Positions 24,092 to 35,117 of a DNA stretch of 64,000 nucleotides are shown here, in pieces; positions within the stretch are counted from its first letter, which is position 1; each line of letters begins with the position of its first letter. The stretch is from Pachyseris speciosa (Eukaryota > Cnidaria > Anthozoa > Scleractinia > Pachyseridae). The stretch spans positions 62,501 through 126,500 of the forward strand of contig JAEMWC010001121.1 in the NCBI GenBank assembly GCA_016490735.1, given 5' to 3'. The position numbers were made by a program, and so were the translations under genes. Below the pieces are notes generated by a model. It made no database searches and was not told the DNA's origin. It saw nothing but the letters and a program-made list of their open reading frames with translations.

Positions 24092-24368
24092 AATTTTTTA
24101 AACAAAAACTAGTGAGCAGCACACAGCAACAGATCTTGTCAATTTTTTTTATTTATCCGACCGGTTTCGTCTGATCAGACAGACTTCATCAGGGATTTAA
24201 CAAGATTACAAATTGAACTACTTTTATACTAAACATTTACAGTATAAGGCACGTTCAACGTAGGGTGTGAACAGCAAAAAATACCCACAAACAAATACGC
24301 ACAGGATACAACGTAAATCCTGCGTTACAAAATGTGCAATAGTTAATTTTGGGGGTCACGATTTAACG
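24092..24368 (-). repeat. Left inverted terminal repeat of the Penelope-like element
   Basis: The reverse complement of this block matches 26829-27105 with few differences, from the outer ACAAAAACTAGTGAGCAG to the inner GGGGGTCACGATTTAA. Just inside it, 24346-24387 is a near-palindrome of TTGGGGGTCACGATTTAA. Confidence 0.92.
24159..24196 (-). ncRNA. Hammerhead ribozyme motif, left terminal repeat
   Basis: Read on the minus strand, CTGATGA is followed by a hairpin (GTCTG and CAGAC arms), then GAAA, then CCGGTC. This is the conserved hammerhead core with helix II and a very short, self-complementary CCGG in the helix III position, ending in a UC before the predicted cut. It is in the sense orientation of the reverse transcriptase gene. 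Helix I is weak as read by eye, so activity is not certain. Confidence 0.68.
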
Positions 24369-24393
24369 TTAAATCGTGACCCCCAAAAAGTTT

Positions 24394-26826
24394 CTATTTA
24401 CATAGATGTGCTAACGTGTTAGTAGCTTTATAACTAACGATAGTACTAAGGTTAGGTAAATGCTTAAGAATAACTTTCTTGATTCCAATATGACTGCAAT
24501 TAAAGGACGTTTTGAACACCACCCGTCTATGCGCAAGTACTCTTACAGGCTTAGAAAACCATTTCCTCCTGTTCCTATAGCTAATCTCCCTGAAAATGGG
24601 TAGTAAAAACTTAGCAGGATAGCCCCTAAGGCGTAGGCGCTTCCAAAAAAGTAGCCGTGTCTCGTTGAATGAGTAGAACCTGGAGCTATTTCTGGCGTAG
24701 CGCATAAGTTCGCCCTTAATAAAAGCTTTTTTATTGCTAGTGGGGTGAAATTATTCAAAAGGTATGTACAAAAACTTGTTAAGTGGTTTCTGAAAAGTAG
24801 AGTATTGCAGCGTTGGATAAGAAGAATCTTTGAAAAGAAGCAAATCTAGAAAGGAAATCTTAGAATCGCTAATATCGTACGTTATCTTAATTCGTTCATC
24901 CTTAGTATTTATAGCACTCAGAAATTCTGAAAGGATTTCCCGCGTCCCATCCCAGATGACAAATATATCATCAATAAATCGCTTGTAAAGAGTAAGATGT
25001 TGAGCATACAACTCTATAATGTCCCTTTCGTGATAATACATAAATGCATTTGCCGCTGTAACAGCAAAGGGAGTGCCCATAGCGATTCCGTGTATTTGAT
25101 GGTATATGTCACAGCTAAATTCTGTTTTAAGGAAATTATTCTCAAAGACTAATCTAGTTAACTGAACCAACAGAGGAGTTTGCGTAACCTTACCCTCGCG
25201 GAGCAAGAGGTCAAGAGCAATAATAGCCTTCTTAGTGTCAATGTTCGGGTAAAGTGATGACACATCCGCCGTGACAAGAAGGCAATTTGCGGGTAGCTTA
25301 ATCCCCTCTAGACATTGGATCAGTTCACCAGAGTCACGTAACACCGTAGGCATGGTTATAGAAGGTTTAACTAACTCGTCTATAAGAATACTAATAGGCC
25401 TGGTGATGTAAGAGTGAGAAGCTGCGATAGGCCTTCCAGCTATAGGTGACTTGTGAATCTTAGGAATAATGTAGAACTTAGCGGGATCGAGACTCCTAGG
25501 ATTGTCATCAAGACTACAAAGAAATTTGTGAGAATTTGGAGGTAGAAAGCTAGAGTAACTCTTAACAAGTTTTTCCCTTGTCTCGATTACCTTTTGACGT
25601 CTGAATGTCCAGTCATCTTTGGTGACTTTAACATACGACTTAGTGTCATTGAGGTGATTTAGAGTTTCTTGTTCTACCCATTCTGTGGAAATGAGAGCAG
25701 GTCCAAGGTTTTTGTCCGTTGCTAGGACGCGAACCGTAGGATCTTCCTTGATCTCACGCAATCCACTCCGTTCATCAGACGACAGATTATTTCGCCAGCC
25801 TGGTTTATTCTGATGAAAGTTCTCCAGTAAGTCTTGACGAATTTTGTACAGGTGTTCCTCGAGGTCAGGATCTTTCCCGTGGAGGATTCCAGCCTGATCT
25901 TACGTACAGTTTAGGATTAAAATCAGGATCATCGGGCTGATTGGCATATTTGTAATGCAACCGGACACTGCGCCAGAAGTCCTGTACTTGACCCTCGAAA
26001 ACACGCGCAGTTGGGGGCTGAAGCGTGGGCCTGAACTTCAGACCCAGGCCAAGAGTTCGTGACTGCGTCGCGGTGAGAGTGGCGTGTGAAAGATTGTGAA
26101 ATTCCAAGTTCCGTGGTAATAAGTCCAAGATCGTTTTTTTTGCCATTTTATCCAGCCATTTCTCGTAACTGCCTCGTATGTCTATTTTACGACAGCGTTT
26201 CCTCGGCCTTTTACGTTTTTTGACTGCTGGCGACGCGAAACAGAGGAAGACCGGCTATCTGAGAACCCCACTCGTGGTTTTCTCGCTGCTGTCTTTCTCC
26301 TTTCTTTTGATCGACTTTGCCTGCCTTTTGGTGTGTTTTTGGCTGCCAATGCGTCTCGCTGGTTACCACTGGAATTGCGGCGTTGGCTGCGATTCCTGGA
26401 GCTTGATCGTTCCGTGTTACGGCTTATGGGATTTTTGGAGTTTTTACTGGGAGCTTGGCGTGTCTTCACCGGGGAGGAAATTGGTTTAAGCTTTGAGACT
26501 TCTCGTTGCACGGCACGCTGAACCATGTCGTGGATTGTTTCCTCGTTGAAGGTAAATTGTGCTTCCATTCGCTCCGCAGTTTTGGCAGCTTTGCTTGCTT
26601 TCTTGATGTTCTCCGTTACCCGTTTAGAAGTCCGTTTTGCGGCGCACTTGAAGTAAAAGTCATCGGCGAAAGATGTTGCTGATTTGGCAAACTCGTCCGC
26701 TTCGATATTCAGAAAAGGCTCACTTGACTGGAATGAGTTTCTCCAAGTCTCTATAGTTGTGAGGACTTTCTGTTTTTCTTCCGTGCATCGATCTTTCACG
26801 TGCTGTTCGTCCTCGTCCTTAATTTT
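24394..26826 (-). pseudogene. Penelope-type reverse transcriptase, broken frame
   Basis: The gene runs right to left. The N-terminal part (26799-26182) is rich in Ser, Arg and Lys. A frame change near 26190-26230 would join it to RKRPRKRCRKID and then to MAKKTILDLLPRN (26146). Another 1-base shift lies near 25865, after WNPPRER. The reverse transcriptase core (25862-24754) shows AGRPIAASHS, TADVSSLYPNID (motif A), GIAMGTPFAVTAANA (motif B) and KRFIDDIFVIWD (motif C with the DD pair). A TAA stop follows YIPFE, where the next codons continue in the same frame into FHPTSNKKAFIKGELMRYARNSS, down to a stop at 24394. No GIY-YIG domain follows. The first ATG is unclear; the frame is open into the terminal repeat. 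Confidence 0.85.
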
Positions 26827-26828
26827 GG

Positions 26829-27105
26829 GGTTAAATCGTGACCCCCAAAATTAACTATTGCACATTTTGTAACGCAGGATTTACGTTGTATCCTGTGCGT
26901 ATTTGTGTGTGGGTGTTTTTTGCTGTTCACACCCTACGTTGAACGTGCTTTATACTGTAAATGTTTAGTATAAAAGTAGTTCAATTTGTAATCTTGTTAA
27001 ATCCCTGATGAAGTCTGTCTGATCAGACGAAACCGGTCGAATAAATAAACAAAATTGACAAGATCTGTTGCTGTGTGCTGCTCACTAGTTTTTGTTTAAA
27101 AAATT
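26829..27105 (+). repeat. Right inverted terminal repeat of the Penelope-like element
   Basis: This is the inverted partner of 24092-24368. The outer end TTTTGTTTAAAAAATT abuts a LINE remnant directly. Confidence 0.92.
27005..27038 (+). ncRNA. Hammerhead ribozyme motif, right terminal repeat
   Basis: CTGATGA at 27005-27011, helix II arms GTCTG and CAGAC, GAAA at 27029-27032, then CCGG and TC at 27037-27038. It is identical in core to the left copy and, because the repeats are inverted, antisense to the reverse transcriptase gene. CTTGT at about 26991 and ACAAG at about 27058 could extend helix I distally. Confidence 0.68.
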
Positions 27106-27106
27106 G

Positions 27107-28260
27107 ACTGAATTCCTTGTCATTAGCTCTAGGTACCTCGCCCGAACATCGTTAGACAGCCAGGGACGTAGGAGTAGTCTTTGATCAAACTTTATCTCTA
27201 GAGAAACATGTAAACTCTGGTTCCAAATCTGCCCTGTTTCAGCTTAGAAATATTGCCAAGATTCACTCGTTTGTGATCTGTCGTTTGGACAATTGTAACT
27301 CGCTGCTTGTAGGTTCCCCAAAGTACTTATGTCAAAAATTTCAACGTATTCAGAATTGTGCTGCGCGCCTTGTTGCTCAGTTACCTAGGGCTGCGCGTAC
27401 CACTCATATGGGCCATTTTCTAAACGAGTAAGGGCCTGGGAACGAGGATATAAAATTTATCGATTGGAAAACAATGTTTCCACTGCATGAAAGAGCATCT
27501 CAAAAATGGTCACCTAACCAACTTTGACACTGTTCAGTTAAATTGGAGCTGGAAAAAAAATGCGTTTGAAAATTGTGAAAAATAGAGACTTTGTATGGTC
27601 TGGAGGGACACTTTCCGAACTAGAGACATTTGTTTAGGATTTTGTTTAAGTTTTAAATGCAGGTTATCTGGCGGCTTTTAAACCAAACATACTCAACTTG
27701 CTGAAACCGCTTATTTTGAGATACCCTTTCATGTGAGAATCGGTTTAGTTTAATTTCATTGATTTTCAATGAAAGTTTGGATTCGTTCCCAGCCCCTTAC
27801 TCGTTTAGAACATGGTCCATCCTCCAGAAATTACATTGGTTGCCTGTTGAACAGAGGGTTATATTTAAGCATCTGTTACTTACTTATAAAGCACTAAATA
27901 ACTTAGCTCCTGTGTATATCAGTAACTTACTTGTGCGTTATGAACCATCAAGGAATCTAAGATCAACCGACAACCGACTCGCCTTAAAACTTATGGAGAC
28001 AGGGCCTTTTAGGTCGCAGCCCCGAGGCTATGGAATGCCTTACCCATGGACACTAAGCTTAGTCTGTCGGTTTCTGTTTTTAAGAACAGACTAAAGACGC
28101 ATCTTTTTAGAGCTACTTATAATTAATTCCTTGTGTATTTATCTTTCTATGCATTTAGGTTAATCTTTTCTTCTGTATAGTTTTTAATATTTGATTGTTA
28201 AGGGATACAGAACTTTTTCTATATACCGCTATAGAAATTAAGTTATTATTTTATTATTTA
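27107..28260 (+). pseudogene. LINE reverse transcriptase C-terminal remnant and 3' end
   Basis: Two pieces of one non-LTR retrotransposon are separated by the element at 27416-27810. The first reads VGVVFDQTLSLEKHV, then CRLDNCNSLLVGSPK and QRIQNCAARLVA (27160-27390). The second reads LQKLHWLPVEQRVIFKHLL and YKALNNLAPVYISNLL (27820-27935), then shifts frame near 28015, where the other frame restores PRLWNALPMDTKLS up to a stop at about 28125. These are the usual C-terminal motifs of CR1/L2-like LINEs. The tail after 28125 ends in TTATTATTTTATTATT repeats. It is 5'-truncated and not functional. Confidence 0.8.
27416..27810. mobile_element. MITE inserted in the LINE remnant
   Basis: The ends TTTCTAAACGAGTAAGGG and, inverted, CCCTTACTCGTTTAGAA bound 395 bp of noncoding DNA that interrupts the LINE frame between ARTTHMGH and LQKLHWLP. 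The adjacent inverted GGGAACGA / TCGTTCCC extends the repeats to about 30 bases. Confidence 0.8.
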
Positions 28261-28299
28261 AAGCTCCTTCTGTACATTTTTTTGTTGAACGGGTCTTAC

Positions 28300-28420
28300 T
28301 AACGAACCAACAAAATGACCGGCTCCAAGTTGGCTTATTAGCTCGGGTTTTTGAGCACTGCATCAGTATCGCGGAGGCCATGGGTTCGAATCTTAGTCTG
28401 TTCACAGTCCCCTGTTTTTC
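28300..28420 (+). mobile_element. tRNA-related SINE-like piece
   Basis: GCTTATTAGCTCGGGT resembles an A box, and GGTTCGAATCT, 50 bases later, resembles a B box. Between them GAGCACTGCATCAGTATCGCGGAGG looks like a D-arm and anticodon-arm remnant. The acceptor stem is not closed, so this is a tRNA-derived repeat, not a tRNA gene. Confidence 0.5.
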
Positions 28421-29589
28421 CATCGGATTGTGGAGACTCCTACGCAAATGCACCCTGATTGAGTTACTCTACCCAGGTTTCGCTCGCCGTTACAACCAAA
28501 ATGGCGGCAGTTCGATCGAAAGAGAGAGTCCCACAGAAAAAAATTGAGGACTATGGACAGCCTAGTTAAAGCCTGAATTGCACTAACAACTGCTATTTTC
28601 CATCACATCCTTTAAAAAGTGCTCGTTTTACCCGAATTATGCCAGAGGGCTACAAAATGAGCGGTAAAAGCTTACTTGGGGCCATGAAGACGTTACGACT
28701 TTGTCGTAACCATGAGTCCACAATATGAAATTTAAAGCATTTCCATGGCGCAAATTCTAGCCATGGCTTTATCAAGTACACAAAACAATATACAAGTGGA
28801 AACAACCTGAAGTAAAAAATTACCAGTTAAAATACAAAACGTTTGCTACAAATGAAACCTTCATTTCATCACGTGCGACATGTACAACTGTCAAGGTCTT
28901 TTCAAGCATGTTTTGAAACAACGCTGAAAGGAGCAACGCTGAAAGGCGAGACTAATTTACATCAATTTTGCGCGAAACAAAAGGCTAAACCTGGAACTTT
29001 AAGGTTGACGGTGCGTATTTCATTTTTGAGTCTTGTTGATTGAAATTCTAGTCGCCAAAATGGCTGGAAAAACTCGCAGTGAGCGTAGCTCTCAGACCGA
29101 ACACTGTCATTTTAAGTTAAGTGCTTAAACAGCTTATTTATTCGAAAGAGCACCACGGCGCTTATTAAATTGATCGACTCCCCGATCCAGCGCTTATTAG
29201 AGGGCGCCACGTATTGGGCGGTTGCCAGTGATTTGTGAATAAAACAGAGTAATGTGTAATTTTTCTTTCCATTTTCTTTCGTTCAAAACGATAACAACAG
29301 CACAACAACATCATAACAGAAGTTAGTTTCAAAGGTCTATATCGATGACATCTTTAAGATCCAAATCAATACAAATAACCAAAAATGAAAAAATTTCAAA
29401 TTCGAAGAGTTTTAAAACAACACTTCGATAAAGCGGCACTCCAGTACATTATTGTCCGGATCAATAAGCGCCGATTGGTTGTTCAGAAGAGGTGCATCGC
29501 TCTTTAGTGTAAATACGGCAAACTTAAAATTGAACTACATCTCACGATGATGTGTAAATTAATTAGGTCTCAAGTACAAAAGGGATTCA
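28421..29589. other. Non-genic DNA, no gene seen
   Basis: This stretch is AT-rich with short frames only. Between about 29130 and 29515 the motif GGCGCTTATT and its complement AATAAGCGCC occur near both ends, so part of it may be another relative of the MITE at 2134-2552. Nothing else is recognisable. Confidence 0.4.
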
Positions 29590-29678
29590 ATTTTTTTTTG
29601 AGAGCGGTCAAGGCGAACCAATTTTGCGACGTGGACTGAATTACATTACCTCTTCAAGGAAAACAAAGTGAGACTTGT

Positions 29679-30567
29679 CAGGAGCACCCAACGACAAGTT
29701 TCGGTAGATATATGTTCGATAGAAAGTAGTTCGCCTTGGGCTTTCGGCGTCGATTAAAGAGTGCACTCGGATATATTTTCGTAACTAAAACCAGGGGCAC
29801 CCAACGACAAGTTTCGGTAGACATCTGTTCGGTGGAGGGTAGCTCGCCTTGCGCTTTCGGTGTCTATTAAAGAGTGCACTCGGATTTTCGTAACTAAAAC
29901 GTGGCCTAAAAGATTCGAAATTGGGAAATATTAGCCCCTGAGGTTTTCGGAAAGGTCATGAGGGCTGTTTTTGGGCTAGCATTTTCGGAAAGAAAATAGT
30001 TCTCTAGGAAGTTCGTGGAAAGTTCATTTCAGCTTGCATTTTCTCATAGGAAGATTTTGTTCTCTAACATTTTCGGGCAATTGAAATTTCAGCTAAGGAA
30101 TCCGAAAAGATGAACTTTTTCTAGCTTATGAAAACATCGCTTTAAACAGACTTCAAACACCATAAGGCACTTAAAAATGCCTTTCTACAGCTTTTGGTTG
30201 ATTTAGTTCGTTGGGTGCCCCTGTAAAATGTTGCCTAAAAGATTCGCAATTGGAAAATCATAGCTCCTGAGGTTTTCGGAAAGGTCGTAATTGCCGTTTT
30301 TGACAGCGAAAAACGTCAGCTACCATTTTCGGATAGAAAAGTGTTCCCTAGAAAGTTCGTGGAAAGTTCATTTCAGCTTGCATTTTCTCAAAGGAAGATT
30401 TTGTTCCCTAACATTTTCGGGCAATTAAAATTTCAGCTATTGAATCCGAACAGATGAACGTCTTTTAGCTTATGAAAACATCACTTCGAACATACTTCAA
30501 ACACCATAAGATACTTAAAAACGCCTTTCTACAACTTTTGCTTGATTTGGCTCGTTGGGTGCCCCTG
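29679..30567 (-). mobile_element. CAGGGG-family element, outer copy interrupted by another
   Basis: The left end CAGGAGCACCCAACGA at 29679 and the right end TTGGGTGCCCCTG at 30567 belong to one element whose interior is split at about 29791. The left flank ACTTGT agrees with the flank of the module copies; the right flank does not, suggesting a small deletion. Confidence 0.7.
29792..30223 (-). mobile_element. CAGGGG-family element, inner nested copy
   Basis: It starts CAGGGGCACCCAACGA and ends TCGTTGGGTGCCCCTG. Flanks are TAAAAC and TAAAAT, a 6-bp target duplication with one mismatch. Because the neighbours here are C and T, the true element ends are CAGGGG and CCCCTG. Confidence 0.8.
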
Positions 30568-30590
30568 GCAAAACGATATGGATCTGAAAA

Positions 30591-31715
30591 TTTGTAGATT
30601 TAGTAATGATGCGAATACGTACTAAACGTCCTTTAAGAGGACTTTGTTCGGCCATATTCGAGGATGTGGGGAGGGGGCTTGATTGCCGTGAGAAATCTAC
30701 TAACCTACCCTGAAATGTATGTAGTCAGTCGAATATTACAGCCAATGTAAATATTTAACTGATACAAAAATACCCATTACCTGTGATTCTCAGTGGATTC
30801 AGGCCGAGCTGGTAATTTCAATCACAACTATCTCTTAAACCTGACTGAGTTCAAGAGCAAATGGAACATTGATTTCCCCAGTAAAACTTTGTTTTGGCAT
30901 GCCTATTCTCACAGACGAGAATTTCACTGCCTTCATCTCTCTCGTATAACCTAATAACCTTCCATTCATATCGGTAAAATTGTAATCAGATTGGCTACAC
31001 GAGGGAGTTCTAATTTTCGAGAAACTGCTTGGGAACAGCCGCAGAATTGGACGGCGAAATTACAAACCAACGCACTAGAAATAAAGCACTGGTGCACGAA
31101 TTTTGTTTTGTCGAATAGGTTGGTCAGTGAGTTTACTCATCCAACTTAGATTCAGTGTAACGTAGATTCATTGACTGATATACTTCACCATATACCACTT
31201 AATAGAGAGGGGGGCTAATTTTAAATCTTAGACACCCGTTTTCGTCCTAAAATAGTTTTTGTACAAAACTCAAACAATTGACAGCAGTGAAACTTTATTA
31301 TTTAATAAAGAGCAGTAAATGTGTTTGTGTACATTTGTTCAAAAACGAAACAACAAGTGGATTCTGTAAGAGGAAATCGGAGGGACAAATTACAAAATCT
31401 CATGTCGCAAAAAGGGGGGCTTATTAGAGACTTATTACAAAAACCGACTTCCAAACGGGGCGCTTGTTAGAGAGGGGGGTTAATAGAGACGGGGGGCTTA
31501 ACCCTTTGTCTTCGGCGATTTTGCCTTTTTTGCAATAAGGGGTTACCACGGAGATTTCGCTGGTCCACAACACCGAAGGTTCTTTTTTTGTTGTCACGCT
31601 GTCACGCTAGCTGTCGTTTATTTCTAAACGATCACTGCAGCTACAATTCGTTACGTATTTGATTAATAGCGGAGCTCCGGCGGCCCGAAGGGCCGCCAAG
31701 CGGAGCACCATACCT

Positions 31716-31747
<32 letters not shown>

Positions 31748-31803
31748 AAAATGGTTAGCGGCATTGCTCGTGGGCGCGTACGCACGACGATGACGACGGA
31801 GTC

Positions 31804-31834
<31 letters not shown>

Positions 31835-33399
31835 CATAATAATCCAACATGGCGGCCATACTCCACCTGGCCCAGCTGACCAGCTACTTTACAGCGTACG
31901 TCTTTTATACTGGACATCCATCTTATAGCAAATTGACACCTGTCAAAACAAGGTATCTGCTGACCAGTGTCACGTGACCATATCGCGGGCTCAAGTTAAG
32001 ATCCCATCGAGGTCAGCTGTTTTTTTTTTGAAGTTGACCGCTGACCAGGTGCATTCTTTCGATTGGATCGCAGGCTCAAGCCAGGTTTGGGACACCCAAA
32101 CCAAATCGAGGCTTTTAAATTTTTCGCGCGCTTTTTGCGGCTCGTAATTTCACATCTAGTTGGTTTCTTTATTTTGAGCAAAACAACTTCATCTTCTTCG
32201 ATCGAAGTTTGTCTTTCGCGTAAAAAGCATAAAAATCAAGAACTTGTCAAAAGATATTCCGGAAGGTGAATTTTCAAGTGATGAAAGGAAGGACGAAAGA
32301 TGTTTCTCAGGAAAAGTTTCAAACTTGGATCGATTGTGCGGTTGAAAACAGTATAATTCAACGCTTCAAGGGCTTTCACTTCACCGCGGTATCTTGCATC
32401 TCACGAAGAAAAGTCACTTAACAGTTCACCGGTATTAATGGAAGGAATGAGTAGCTCAAACTCTGTGGAAGAAGCTCTTTCTCTGGACAAACCGTTTGCT
32501 ATTTTTGCGGATGCTTGTTTTTACTTTACTGAAGCTTACGTATTTTCAAGTGGTAGAAACCTCTACAACACAGGACAGTGAGGTAAATGAAATAACTAGA
32601 AGTTTAACATTTGGTTTAATCCTTGTTACTTTTGTTCAGGAATGAAACTTGTATTTTTCTCTCGACTGGATATAAAGAACAATCATCTGTACTCGTTTTG
32701 GACGCAAAGAAGTAGTTGAATTGTTTGTTTGTTTTGTTACCTTGCTTTCTTTGCAAGCGAACGAGTGTTTTTACTCGGCTTGGCTGACTGGTTTTCGACC
32801 TTGGTGCCTCAATAGCGTTAAGAAACTTTTGCCCTTATCTTATTAACACGTAATCGCAATGAGTCCTCGTAAAATTAAGTATTAAAGGCGGAAACTCAAG
32901 CTCTAGTAAAAAAAAAAAATCCGATCAAATGCATGTGCATGTGCACGTCTCAAAATCTGACATAAAGTTGTCAAAATGCTGCCAAAACTGTCAAAACCCA
33001 GCGCGCTTCACTCGTCATTTGAGAAAAGTCTTTAAGAGATCTTCGTCGAAAGCAGCCTGTAAACAACAATTAAGTTTCGCCGTCTTTAATCATGTCGGCT
33101 TTATTTGTTTGAACCGGTAAGAATCAGCGTTTGGATGTTAAAAACAGCGAAATGGGTTGACTGGCTGGCCGGTTTTGATAAATTTTATAGTGGACGGATT
33201 TGCGAGAGAATGCTCGTATGGTTTCGCAAGCGCTTTCTTCGTTATCTGGATGATGTTTTGCCACTGAGAATCATTAATTAAAGAAGACTTTTCGGAAGAC
33301 ATGGGAAGTAACAGCAAAACTATCAAAGCACTTAAGTGTTTTGTGTCAGCCAAGGAAAGATTTGGTGGGAAATGGCTTTCCGAGTGATTGCTGTCTCAG
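30591..33399. other. Non-genic DNA, no gene seen
   Basis: Features are minor: GAGAGGGGGGCTTATT-type motifs around 31200-31500, a GC-rich hairpin GGCGGCCCGAAGGGCCGCC at about 31679-31698, and paired CTCAAG / GACCAG motifs near 31960-32090. Short frames (31996-32181, 32063-32269, 32929-33120) have no recognisable domain. Confidence 0.4.
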
Positions 33400-33810
33400 G
33401 GATTCCTGTTGACTGCTCTAAACGATCAGGTGCGGACCTCTTTTTTGTCTTTTCTACGGACATTTATGTCAAATTTGCTAAGCAATTTTTCTAGCTTAAT
33501 AAAAGATAGTTTTGTTACTTGTCTAATTTCTCCACCTTCTCCAAGAATCTTCGAAGAAATATTATTCGTATTGTGCTTTGTTTTCTTGTAATATGTTTGT
33601 TGTTCTGTTGTTTCTGAACCACGGTCAATTCCTGTTGACTGCTGTAAACGAAGAGTTTGTACCCTTTATTTTCTTTTCTAGGGGCATTTATGTCCAGATT
33701 TTTCGGGACATAAATTTTATTTTAATTACTAGCCAGTCTTGTTTAATTTCTTCACCTTCTCCTTCTTCGAGCAAACACTCGCCGGCATCGTACTTTGTTC
33801 GCTTGTAGTG
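33400..33810 (+). repeat. Repeated exon-like module, diverged tandem copies
   Basis: A module of about 220 bp recurs. ATTCCTGTTGACTGCTCTA (33402) and ATTCCTGTTGACTGCTGTA (33628) are each followed by AAACGA, a T-rich tract, ACATTTATGTC or GCATTTATGTC, TCTCCACCTTCTCC or TTCACCTTCTCC, and GTACTTTGTT-like sequence. It is a relative of the T-block modules near 11239 and 42030 but lies outside block T. Confidence 0.55.
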
Positions 33811-34082
33811 TTGTTTTTTTTTTTTTTTTGATCCGCTTTGAATTCCTTTACGCTTTCATCTGAAAGTAGTTAGGACTCAAGAATGTCTATCTTTTTTTTT
33901 TCTTTTTTGCAAACGTTTGCTTTCGAAAACCCTTCGTTTTCCCCGCTGCTGCTCAATTGTTTTGAACACAAATTAAACTGGCCAAAATAAAGCCATGCGA
34001 AGTTGCTCGGTGAGATTGTGCAGCTCCGATTCTAGGCCTGGCCTGGCTACATATATATATAGCCTTCAGCTTTTCTTTTTTT

Positions 34083-34205
34083 AATGGCTACATAACAGAC
34101 TGGAATGGTGTTCCATCGAACATCATGCATGCACTTTCTTTAAGCAGTTTTAAGTCCTATCTATTACATTATTTGTGTCAATTTTATATCAGATGTAGCT
34201 TGTGA
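34083..34205 (+). pseudogene. Possible LINE C-terminal scrap
   Basis: One frame reads GYITDWNGVPSNIMHALSLS, then SFKSYLLHYL, and stops near 34203, which resembles the last residues of many LINE polyproteins (WN.LP..I....SLS.FKS.L). It is followed by untranslated sequence ending near 34510 in AAACTTAAA repeats. The fragment is short, so the call is tentative. Confidence 0.4.
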
Positions 34206-34510
34206 GTGACAAGTATGTAATTTAATTAGGTTGGCTTTGGATTGTATTTAAATTTTACTTCTTAACTTTTAGTGTCAATCTCAAATCAGGGGTGACTTGT
34301 AAGAGACAAGTATTCGATTTAATTTGATTAGGTTAGCTTTGGGCCAAGTTTAAATTTTAGAATGTGTAATGTTAGACAGTATTCTTTGTATGGGAATTTA
34401 GTTTCTCCCAATTATTCTCCAGTCATGCACTTATTTTGTTTTGTATCAACTTAGTTGTATTCGCATGACAAAGTATTATTAAACTTAAAACTTAAAATTA
34501 AACTTAAAGT

Positions 34511-35056
34511 AAGCTTTTTCTCATCAATGTACACATCCTTTGGACTTCCTTCTCCTGCATACAGTCTTTCAGTTAATTTTTTTAGTAGCAGGTCACACTA
34601 ATCTTGTGGGATGTTTGAATGACATTTGGCATTAATGTTAATTGGGATTTCTGATGTTTGATGAAATATGTTGTGCAATTTCTAATGTACTTTGAGAAAT
34701 GTGAGACTAGTCCTTATCTTTCTTGCAAAATAGAAAATCAAGTTAATTGGCTAACACGGATTTCCAGCACTTTTGCTTTGATGAATCATTACCTTAAATC
34801 CTCATACTACATTGTTAGTGGTATCAACCAAATTCCCAATATTTTATTATCAAGTTGTTGGGTCTTGCACTTGGCTGGCCAGAAGAGCAGCTGGATTTCT
34901 TTTTGAAAACACTGAAGGTGTATTGATTAATGAGCTTAATGTTAGCAAGCAGTATTTTTGTGATAGTAAGGTCAAGAAGTAATTGATCAAGAAGTAATTG
35001 ATCTTGGTCTTAATTCATATCATCTAAATATTTTTATTGATTTCCATGTATCTTTC

Positions 35057-35117
<61 letters not shown>

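Larger units (their letters stand above)
24092..27105 (-). mobile_element. Penelope-like retroelement with inverted terminal repeats, degenerate
   Basis: This 3-kb element is bounded by nearly identical inverted repeats of about 277 bp (24092-24368 and 26829-27105). Its coding strand is minus. It holds a basic N-terminal region, a Penelope-type reverse transcriptase and a thumb-like C-terminal region, but no GIY-YIG endonuclease is visible before the terminal repeat. Each terminal repeat contains a hammerhead motif. Penelope-like elements are known to carry LTR-like ends in direct or inverted orientation and hammerhead ribozymes in them, which supports the assignment. The reading frame is broken by at least one frameshift and one stop, so it is inactive as a protein source. 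Confidence 0.88.
29590..30590 (-). repeat. Inverted fragment of block S with nested CAGGGG elements
   Basis: From about 29615 to 29679 the sequence is the reverse complement of block S just right of its CAGGGG element (as at 7511-7575). It continues into a CAGGGG-family copy running from 29679 to 30567, which is itself interrupted by a second copy at 29792-30223. This is the only S-related segment in reverse orientation. Confidence 0.75.

Noticed and set aside
26178..26521. Plus-strand frames of 62-103 codons with hydrophobic stretches
   Set aside because: They are shadows of the Ser/Arg-rich N-terminal region of the Penelope protein on the minus strand.
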